A stretch of DNA of 64,000 nt, from assembly GCF_004331485.1 (NCBI RefSeq), contig NZ_SJKD01000001.1:1736001-1800000 (forward strand), written 5' to 3'. Under the pieces are notes generated by a model. The model saw only the letters and a list, made by a program, of their open reading frames with translations, searched no databases and had not been told where the DNA came from. Of the stretch, positions 57,979 to 64,000 are shown piece by piece (the first letter of the stretch is position 1; the number at the start of each line of letters is the position of its first letter). A program made the position numbers and the translations under genes. This stretch comes from Kribbella capetownensis. Its GTDB lineage: Bacteria; Actinomycetota; Actinomycetes; Propionibacteriales; Kribbellaceae.

Positions 57979-59541
57979 ATGTCCGAAGACGTCGTCAAAG
58001 CCGATCCGCCCGAGGGCCGGCCGGTGGACGCGGTGACGGAGACCGCCCACGGCCACCGGAACCTCGGTATCGCGCTCGCGCTGATCAGCATGGCGCAGTT
58101 GATGGTGGTGCTGGACGGCACCATCGTCAACATCGCCCTTCCACACATCCAGACCGATCTGGGCATCAGCAACGCCTCGCTGCCGTGGGTGGTCAACGCC
58201 TACGCGCTGGCCTTCGGCGGTCTGCTGCTGCTCGGCGGCCGGATCGGGGACATCCTCGGCCGCCGCAAGGTGTTCATCTTCGGCGTCGTGCTGTTCGGTG
58301 TGGCGTCGTTCATCGGCGGCATCGCGCAGAGCGAGAGCGTGCTGCTGGCCAGCCGGATCCTGCAGGGTCTCGCCGCTGCGGCGGCCTCGCCGAACGCACT
58401 GGCACTGATCACCACCACCTTCCCGGCCGGCAAAGAGCGCAACCGCGCGATGGGGGTGTACGCCGCGATGTCCGGGGCCGGTGCGGCCGTCGGACTGATC
58501 CTCGGCGGTGCGCTGACCGAGGCGTCCTGGCGCTGGACCTTCTTCATCAACACGCCGATCGGCCTGATCGTGGCGGTGCTGGCGTTGCGCTACCTGGGCG
58601 AGTCGGCCCGGCAGAGCGGGAAGTTCGACCTGCCCGGTGCGATCACCGGATCGATCGGTCTGGCCGGTCTGGTCTACGGCCTGAACCACGCGGCCTCGGA
58701 CGGCTGGGGTGACCCGGTGACGCTGACCTTCATCCTCGGCGGCCTGGCGCTGATCGCGACCTTCCTGCTGATCGAGGCTCGGTCGCGGCACGCACTGATG
58801 CCGTTCCGGATCCTCGCCAACCGGACTCGCGGAGTCAGCTTCTTCGTGATGCTGGTGGTCGGCGCGGCGATGTTCTCGATGTTCTACTTCCTGGGCATCT
58901 TCGTGCAGAACATCATGGGGTACAGCGCGCTGAAGACCGGCTTCGCGTTCCTGCCGTTCAGCCTCGGCATCGTGGCGGCCGCGCAGGTCGCCTCGGCGCT
59001 GATCGCCCGGATGGATCCGCGCTGGATCGCCGGTGCCGGTGCGGTGCTGGTCTCGGGTGGCATGTTCGGGTTCAGTCAGCTCGAGGTCGACTCGTCGTAC
59101 CTGACCCATCTGTTGCCGTTCATCCTGCTGCTGTCGTTCGGCATGGGTCTGATCTTCGTGCCGCTCACACTGACCGCGGTCAGTGGCGTCGCGAACGAGG
59201 ACTCCGGTGTCGGCTCCGCCGTACTGAACACGGTCCAGCAGATCGGTGGTGCGGTCGGCCTGGCGTTGCTGGGCACGATCTCCACCAACGCGATCAAGGA
59301 CAAGTTCACCGAGTTGGCTCCGGGGCTGCAGAATGCGGCCGAGTCCGGTCAGTCGCCGACCCAGCTGAAGCAGTTGGAGGGCCAGTTCACGGCGGTCGCC
59401 ACCACGCACGGCTTCACCCGCGCGTTCCTGTGGTCGACGTTCCTGATGCTCGGCGCGGCCGTGGTCACGCTGGTCGGTCTGTCGGTCAAGTACAAGGATC
59501 TGGCCACCGACAACCAGAACGGTCCGGTCCACATGGGCTGA
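57979..59541 (+). CDS. MFS transporter, DHA2 family (EmrB/QacA type)
   Basis: A 520-residue drug:proton antiporter with 14 predicted membrane helices. Motif LDGTIVNIALPHIQTDLG near 36-53 is the DHA2 signature, GGRIGDILGRRKVF near 82-95 is motif A, and SRILQGLAAAAASPNALALI near 118-137 is motif B. It starts MSEDVVKADPPEG after AGAGGGGAA. The gene follows tetR and ends at a strong terminator. Substrates are probably amphipathic compounds; none can be named. Confidence 0.95.
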   Translation: MSEDVVKADPPEGRPVDAVTETAHGHRNLGIALALISMAQLMVVLDGTIVNIALPHIQTDLGISNASLPWVVNAYALAFGGLLLLGGRIGDILGRRKVFIFGVVLFGVASFIGGIAQSESVLLASRILQGLAAAAASPNALALITTTFPAGKERNRAMGVYAAMSGAGAAVGLILGGALTEASWRWTFFINTPIGLIVAVLALRYLGESARQSGKFDLPGAITGSIGLAGLVYGLNHAASDGWGDPVTLTFILGGLALIATFLLIEARSRHALMPFRILANRTRGVSFFVMLVVGAAMFSMFYFLGIFVQNIMGYSALKTGFAFLPFSLGIVAAAQVASALIARMDPRWIAGAGAVLVSGGMFGFSQLEVDSSYLTHLLPFILLLSFGMGLIFVPLTLTAVSGVANEDSGVGSAVLNTVQQIGGAVGLALLGTISTNAIKDKFTELAPGLQNAAESGQSPTQLKQLEGQFTAVATTHGFTRAFLWSTFLMLGAAVVTLVGLSVKYKDLATDNQNGPVHMG

Positions 59542-59556
59542 TCCAGCCCGAGAACT

Positions 59557-59600
59557 CGAAGGGTCCGCTTTCCACGGGAGGAGGGGAAGCGGGCCCTTCG
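59557..59600. terminator. Bidirectional terminator hairpin
   Basis: CGAAGGGTCCGCTTTCC at 59557-59573 pairs with the region ending GCGGGCCCTTCG at 59600, with few mismatches. It lies between the convergent MFS and GNAT genes. Confidence 0.85.
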
Positions 59601-59607
59601 TCGTACG

Positions 59608-60093
59608 TCAGAGCTGCTTGCGCAGCCAGAACTCCATCCGGACGCCGTCCGGCATCAGGTTGCCGGGCGCACCGAAATCGGTGAATCCGTTGCGGAGATA
59701 GAGCTTGCGGGCCGGTTCGTTGCCGTCCGCAACCGCCAACTCCAGCACCCGGGCGCCGGTACTACGAGCCCAGCTCTCGATCGCCGCCATCAGTGCGTCA
59801 CCGACGCCTTGGCCGCGGCCGTGCGGGGCGATCCACATCGAGACGAGCTCGGCGACACCGGGCTCGTCGTCGGCCGGCAGTCCGCCGGCCATGCCGACCG
59901 CCGTACCGTCGAGACTCGCGATCACCTGGTAGCCGCCGGGCAGGGTCAGCCGCTCGCGCCACCGCTCCTGCGGCGCGTCGACCCAGTCCGCGTGCACCGA
60001 ACCGAAGGCGGACGGTGTGTCTGCCAGCGCCGCCAGTCGTAGTTCGCGCCAGAGCTTCCAGTCGTCAGGCCCGATGTCCTGTAGTTCGATCAC
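59608..60093 (-). CDS. GNAT-family N-acetyltransferase
   Basis: A 161-residue acetyltransferase. The acetyl-CoA motif is VSMWIAPHGRGQGVGDALMAA near 83-103 (RGQGVG), and the C-terminal GNAT strand-helix reads LAVADGNEPARKLYLRNGFTD near 118-138. The acceptor is unknown. It begins MIELQDIGPDDW, normal for the family, and reads leftward after the M48 gene with a 38-base gap, so cotranscription is possible. Confidence 0.92.
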   Translation of the reverse strand: MIELQDIGPDDWKLWRELRLAALADTPSAFGSVHADWVDAPQERWRERLTLPGGYQVIASLDGTAVGMAGGLPADDEPGVAELVSMWIAPHGRGQGVGDALMAAIESWARSTGARVLELAVADGNEPARKLYLRNGFTDFGAPGNLMPDGVRMEFWLRKQL

Positions 60094-60131
60094 GACGGAC
60101 AGAATCCCCGCAGACGAGTGCCCGGCGCCAG

Positions 60132-61151
60132 TCAGTTTCTCGGCGGGAACTTGTTGGACACCCAGTCGCGGACGCCGCCCATGCCGTCGCCGAGGTCGCG
60201 GAGGAACTTGGCGAGCGGATCCTGCGAGCGGCTGAAGGTGTCGGCGTACGACTTGGCGGCGTTCTTGGCCTCCTGAGAGATGGAGGCGGTGGCGTCGTCC
60301 TGGCGCTTCGGGTAGGTGCCGGACACGATCGTGGTGTACTCGCCCTCGTCCACCCAGCGCCGCAGCTCGTGCGCGCGGATGACGGCCAGCGGGTGCGACT
60401 GCGCCTCGAGCAGCAGCAGCTTCAGCAGGCTGTCGCGCAGATCGCCGGCGCTCTCGTACTCCGTGCCCTGCGCCAGGAACGCCGTGGTGTCGAGCTCACC
60501 GAGCTCTCCGCCGCTGGCCAGCTTCATCTGCACGCGGAGCGCGACGGCCGGGTCCTGGGTGGCGAGCAGGCCGGCCCGGTCGCCGGAGAGCTCGGCCTTG
60601 CGGGACCACTCTTGCAGTGCGGCGATGATCGCGCGGACTCCGAGCGCGCCGATCGGCATCCAGTTCACCGCGCCGGTCAGCCGAATCAGCCAGAACAGTA
60701 GCGACTGGTAGAGCGCGTGCCCACTCTGCGCGTGGCCGAGCTCATGACCGAGGATGAAGCGCAGTTCCTCCTCGTCCATACCCTTCAGCAGCGCGCTGTT
60801 CACGACGATGAACGGCTTGTCCATACCGATCGTGACGGCGTTCCAGATCGGGCTGTTGACGACGTACAGCTCGGGCAGTTGGCGGACGTCGAGGGTGCTG
60901 CCGGCCTCGGTGTAGAGCCGGTGCACGCGAGGGAACTGGCGCTCGTCGACCCGGATCGCCGATCCGAGGAACTGCAGCCGGAAGGCCCGCTCGTTGATCA
61001 GGCCGGACATCTTCTTCAGCATGAAGTCGAAGCCCTTCAGCTGCCGCAGCGCCACCAGCGCGCCGCGGTCGGCCGGGTGCTCCCACGCCCGCGAGCTGAT
61101 GTCGGTCAGCGTGACCCGCTGCCGGGTCGGGCGCTCTTCGTTCTCGCTCAT
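60132..61151 (-). CDS. M48-family zinc metallopeptidase
   Basis: A 339-residue Ste24/HtpX-like peptidase. The zinc motif HELGH is at 136-140, with the third ligand expected in EWSRKAELSGDRAGL near 175 (the Glu of AELSGDRA). A helix pair near 145-170 (LLFWLIRLTGAVNW) may dip into the membrane, but strong multi-helix anchors are lacking, unlike HtpX. The start at 61151 is chosen because MSENEERPTR overlaps the upstream membrane-protein stop as ATGA. It may work with that membrane protein. Confidence 0.9.
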   Translation of the reverse strand: MSENEERPTRQRVTLTDISSRAWEHPADRGALVALRQLKGFDFMLKKMSGLINERAFRLQFLGSAIRVDERQFPRVHRLYTEAGSTLDVRQLPELYVVNSPIWNAVTIGMDKPFIVVNSALLKGMDEEELRFILGHELGHAQSGHALYQSLLFWLIRLTGAVNWMPIGALGVRAIIAALQEWSRKAELSGDRAGLLATQDPAVALRVQMKLASGGELGELDTTAFLAQGTEYESAGDLRDSLLKLLLLEAQSHPLAVIRAHELRRWVDEGEYTTIVSGTYPKRQDDATASISQEAKNAAKSYADTFSRSQDPLAKFLRDLGDGMGGVRDWVSNKFPPRN

Positions 61152-61516
61152 CGTTCCCCCTGCTGACTGGGCCTCGTGTCCGTCCAACCTAGCTCGCTCC
61201 CGGGTCGCCGTACCTTCGGATTGAGGATCCAGGCGAGCAGGAGCGGGAGCGGCCAGCTCAGGGGGACGGACCACCAGGACGCGTGCAGGAAGAGGAGGCC
61301 GACCACGCCGGCCAGCGCGATTGCGGTGCCCCACAGCCAGTACCAGAAGGCGTTCCATCCGGGGTGGCGGAAGCCTCTGCGGTAGCCGACCGCCGCCAGC
61401 GTGGCCGTCGCCGGCAGGGCGCTGAACACTCCGAAGGCGACGACGACAGTGGCGATCAGCACGATCTCGCCGGTGGAGAAGTGCGGCTCGAATCCCAGGG
61501 GCACCATACGTACCAT
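61148..61516 (-). CDS. Small membrane protein coupled to the M48 peptidase
   Basis: A 122-residue protein with three likely membrane helices (about 17-40, 58-75 and 79-93) and a hydrophilic tail. I recognise no family. Its stop overlaps the M48 start as ATGA, a sign of translational coupling, and it contains no other feature. It could anchor or regulate the otherwise weakly membrane-bound peptidase. Starts 61516 and 61507 are both possible. Confidence 0.6.
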   Translation of the reverse strand: MVRMVPLGFEPHFSTGEIVLIATVVVAFGVFSALPATATLAAVGYRRGFRHPGWNAFWYWLWGTAIALAGVVGLLFLHASWWSVPLSWPLPLLLAWILNPKVRRPGSELGWTDTRPSQQGER

Positions 61517-61588
61517 CGTTCCGTCCGGGACCCCGGTTGCAGAGCGTAGGAATACTCAAATCGCGCCATTGGTCCTAGCCTGGCCCGC

Positions 61589-62707
61589 ATGAGTGAGGTT
61601 GACGTGTGCCGTGAGGTGGACCGGCGCGACGACAAGGCGCGCGCCTGGGTGTCGGAGGCGATCCGGATCGTGGATGCCGACGCGAACCGGAGCGCGGACA
61701 CCCACCTGCACGTGTTCCCGATGCCGGACGCGCTGGGCGTGGACCTGTACCTGAAGGACGAGTCCGTGCACCCGACCGGCTCGCTCAAGCACCGGCTGGC
61801 CCGGTCGCTGTTCCTCTACGCGCTGTGCAACGGCTGGATCGGCGAGGGCACCACGGTGATCGAGGCCTCCAGCGGCTCGACCGCGGTCAGCGAGGCGTAC
61901 TTCGCCCGCCTGCTCGGGCTGCCGTTCGTCGCGGTGATGCCACGCTCGACCAGCCCGGAGAAGGTCGAGCTGATCGAGTTCTACGGCGGCAGCTGCCACT
62001 TCGTCGAACGGTCCGGCCAGATCTACGGCGAGGCGAAGCGGCTCGCCGAGGAGACCGGCGGCCACTACATGGACCAGTTCACGTACGCCGAGCGGGCCAC
62101 CGACTGGCGCGGCAACAACAACATCGCCGAGTCGATCTTCGACCAGCTCCGCCTGGAACAGCACCCGGTGCCGAGCTGGATCGTCGTCGGTGCCGGCACC
62201 GGAGGTACGTCGGCCACCATCGGCCGCTACGTCCGCTACCAACGGCACGACACCTCGATCGCGGTCGTCGACCCGGAGAACTCGGCCTTCTTCCCCGCCT
62301 TCGAAGCCGGCGACGACGACTACTCCACCGGCCGCCCGTCCCGAATCGAAGGCATCGGCCGCCCGCGCGTCGAACCGTCCTTCGTCCTCGGCGTGGTCGA
62401 CCGGATGATCTCGGTCCCCGACGCCGCCTCGATCGCCGCGATGCGCTTCTGCTCCCGCGTCACCGGTCGCCTGGTCGGCGGCTCCACCGGCACCAACCTG
62501 TGGGGCTCACTACGGCTGGCCGCGGAGATGCGGCGTACCGGCGTCCGCGGCAGCATCGTCACGTTGTTGTGCGATTCCGGGGAGCGCTACGGCAACACGT
62601 ACTACGACGACGCCTGGCTCCGCACGAGCGGCATCGACATCACGCCGTACACCACCACCCTCGAAACCTTCGCCACCACCGGCCGCTGGCGCGAACCAGG
62701 CGAGTAG
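61589..62707 (+). CDS. PLP-dependent cysteine synthase family protein (Cds1-like)
   Basis: A 372-residue fold-type II PLP enzyme of the cysteine synthase superfamily. The PLP lysine is K67 in [10 protein letters not shown], the substrate-binding loop is [13 protein letters not shown] near 93, the phosphate-binding loop [12 protein letters not shown] near 200, and the end [10 protein letters not shown] near 297. The pattern fits the actinobacterial L-cysteine desulfhydrase Cds1 (Rv3684-like), which releases sulfide, pyruvate and ammonia, rather than CysK. It reads [21 protein letters not shown] at the start. It stands alone and is divergent from the membrane protein/M48 pair. Confidence 0.87.
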   Translation: MSEVDVCREVDRRDDKARAWVSEAIRIVDADANRSADTHLHVFPMPDALGVDLYLKDESVHPTGSLKHRLARSLFLYALCNGWIGEGTTVIEASSGSTAVSEAYFARLLGLPFVAVMPRSTSPEKVELIEFYGGSCHFVERSGQIYGEAKRLAEETGGHYMDQFTYAERATDWRGNNNIAESIFDQLRLEQHPVPSWIVVGAGTGGTSATIGRYVRYQRHDTSIAVVDPENSAFFPAFEAGDDDYSTGRPSRIEGIGRPRVEPSFVLGVVDRMISVPDAASIAAMRFCSRVTGRLVGGSTGTNLWGSLRLAAEMRRTGVRGSIVTLLCDSGERYGNTYYDDAWLRTSGIDITPYTTTLETFATTGRWREPGE

Positions 62708-63073
62708 GGAGATTTCTCCCCCAGCCCACCCATACCTTCCCTGCGTCTACCGCCGCACCTGCGGGCTGTCGCCCGGGTGTCCGCCGTACTGCGTTTCCAC
62801 CTGAACCGGCGTGCGGCCTGCCGACCGGGGTGTGCGAGCTGCCGCTCGCGTTCGACTGCAGGACCGGCGTGAGGCGCCCGGCCGTGGCGTGGGCGGTGTC
62901 AACCACCGTGCCCACGCGGCCGCCTGGGTCATACAGCGCGATGGGCTGAGTGGCTGACGCTCATGGGGTTTCGACTCGGGTGAGGATGATGCTGCCGGGT
63001 GCGGGACGCGGGCGCCGGGTGGTAGGTGGACCTCGGCGATGTCTGTTGGGGAACGCGGGCCGGTGATCTGGCC

Positions 63074-63083
63074 GGGGGGGGGG
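63074..63083 (+). repeat. Run of ten G
   Basis: A homopolymer of ten G just ahead of a truncated coding remnant. Such runs are prone to slippage and to sequencing errors, and are rare in this window. Confidence 0.8.
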
Positions 63084-63096
63084 TATCCGGTGGCGG

Positions 63097-63195
63097 GGTC
63101 GTGCCATTCGGAAGGCCGCCGACGTAGACGAACGGCTCGAACTGCTCGCCGAGGTCATCGAAGCAGCCAAGGACCGCGGCGACCTCACCTCGTAA
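63097..63195 (+). pseudogene. 3' remnant of a small gene
   Basis: In one frame the bases read GRAIRKAADVDERLELLAEV and on to IEAAKDRGDLTS then TAA at 63193-63195. The acidic/helical character and clean stop look like the end of a real protein, possibly of a small DNA-binding or regulatory type, but the upstream frame is destroyed and runs back into the G homopolymer. No family is recognised. Confidence 0.4.
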
Positions 63196-63337
63196 GCACC
63201 AAGCGCCGCCGGGGTGAGCGGACCTGCACCACTCAGTAACCCTCGCCAGCTGCCGATGCTCGCCCTCGGCTGAGCGTGCGCACGCGGTCCACGGGCGCGT
63301 TGGTGAGTGCCGCAGGTCCGCCAGAGAACGAGCTGAA

Positions 63338-64000
63338 CTAGCCGCCGAGGGCGAGGCCGACGGCTAGGCCGGTGGCGTAGAGGAGTTCGGTTAGGCCGGT
63401 GCCTTTGAGGACGGGGATGAGGGCTGGGCCTACCGCGTCGCCGAGGACTACTCGGATGGACTGGATGGCCAGCGGGATGGCGATGAAGGCCAGGAGGGTC
63501 CAGGGGGTGGCGATGGCGGAGACGGCTGCCAGGACGAACGCCAGTACAACGAGGGCGGCGTACAGGCGGCGGGAGTTGGCGGCGCCGAGGACCACTGCGA
63601 GGGTGCGTTTGCCGGTGACGGTGTCGGTGGGGATGTCGCGGAGGTTGTTGGCGACCAGGAGGGCGCAGGCGATCGACCCGATCGAGACCGCACCGGCAAC
63701 GGCCGTCCAGCTCAGCGTCTCCGCCTGGACGTACGTCGTGCCCAATACGGCGACCAGCCCGAAGAACAGGAAGACACTGACCTCACCCAGCGCCCGGTAG
63801 CCGTACGGCTTCTTCCCACCGGTGTAGAACCACGCACCGAGCAGCGACGCCGCCCCGGCAACCAGCAGCCACCAGTTGGAGGTCGCGGACAGGATGATTC
63901 CGAGTACGGCGCCCACGCCGAAGCAGGTGAAGGCTGCGGTCTTCACCTGTCCCGGTGTGGCGACCTTGGAGCCGACCAGGCGCAGTGGGCCGACCCGGTT
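63338..64000 (-). CDS. menA: 1,4-dihydroxy-2-naphthoate polyprenyltransferase MenA (partial)
   Basis: The last 220 residues are in the window; the gene continues leftward-reading from beyond base 64000. MenA is a UbiA-type membrane prenyltransferase that makes demethylmenaquinone. About seven membrane helices are visible (SNWWLLVAGAASLLGAWFY is one). The second Asp-rich motif appears as NNLRDIPTDTVTGKRTLAV; the first, NDxxD-type motif lies upstream of the visible part or beyond the window. YTGGKKPYGYRALGEVSVFLFFG is also typical. MenA near ccs genes matches the M. tuberculosis order (Rv0534c). Confidence 0.9.
   Translation of the reverse strand, partial: NRVGPLRLVGSKVATPGQVKTAAFTCFGVGAVLGIILSATSNWWLLVAGAASLLGAWFYTGGKKPYGYRALGEVSVFLFFGLVAVLGTTYVQAETLSWTAVAGAVSIGSIACALLVANNLRDIPTDTVTGKRTLAVVLGAANSRRLYAALVVLAFVLAAVSAIATPWTLLAFIAIPLAIQSIRVVLGDAVGPALIPVLKGTGLTELLYATGLAVGLALGG

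Larger units (their letters stand above)
62708..63337. other. Gene-poor stretch between cds1-like and menA genes
   Basis: About 630 bases with no intact gene. It holds a run of ten G at 63074-63083 and a coding remnant at 63097-63195. The rest is GC-rich without clear frame preference; I see no terminator hairpin or RNA gene. Confidence 0.6.

Overview
The window is high-GC, densely coded actinobacterial chromosome. Gene content and style (rex-hemA-hemC-cobA/hemD-hemB, a Bacillus-like System II cytochrome c maturation set, an F420-dependent oxidoreductase, DUF222/HNH endonuclease, DUF4229, many GTG starts and ATGA overlaps, several carbohydrate ABC systems) suggest a soil member of the Propionibacteriales, probably Kribbella or a close relative. 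That placement is inference from gene content, not a phylogenetic result. I saw no tRNA, rRNA, CRISPR array, transposase or prophage.

Layout. (1) 0-6 kb: end of a glutaredoxin-like gene, a Rex operator, then rex, hemA, hemC, a cobA-hemD fusion and hemB, all on the + strand; this is the C5 tetrapyrrole pathway under a redox sensor. (2) 6-9.5 kb: HNH endonuclease and alpha/beta hydrolase. (3) 9.5-24 kb: a carbohydrate-use region with two complete ABC importers, a LacI regulator, a FAD oxidoreductase, a Gfo/Idh/MocA oxidoreductase and two Tat-exported proteins that look polysaccharide-active (a double beta-helix protein and a heparinase-II/III-like protein), with LacI-type palindromes in both divergent promoter regions. 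(4) 24-36 kb: SDR/TetR pair with a long operator, an orphan histidine kinase, an APH-type kinase, a DUF2637-like membrane protein behind a strongly structured leader, a P450, a CPBP protein with a partner membrane protein next to a NarL-type two-component system, and a secreted aldose 1-epimerase. (5) 36-51 kb: isochorismatase and AraC/GATase-like regulator, an MMPL transporter, a large secreted GH3 enzyme, a 2H-phosphoesterase-like protein, an LLM oxidoreductase, a 1225-residue secreted subtilase and a lytic transglycosylase.

(6) 51-57 kb: hemL, a histidine phosphatase, resA-like thioredoxin, ccdA, resB, ccsB and DUF4229, again a tight + strand operon. HemL acts directly after HemA, so the two ends of the window belong to one pathway: glutamyl-tRNA to protoporphyrin precursors, then cytochrome c assembly. 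(7) 57-64 kb: TetR/MFS efflux pair with a perfect operator, GNAT, M48 peptidase with a small coupled membrane protein, a Cds1-like PLP enzyme, a gene-poor 630-base stretch with a ten-G run and a gene remnant, and the 3' two thirds of menA (menaquinone).

In M. tuberculosis the hem genes, hemL-ccs genes and menA lie within a short distance of each other. Here about 45 kb of mostly secretory, transport and regulatory genes lies between hemB and hemL. The strongest leads are the two-module carbohydrate locus with its operator sets, the structured leader before the DUF2637-like gene, and the split heme block.
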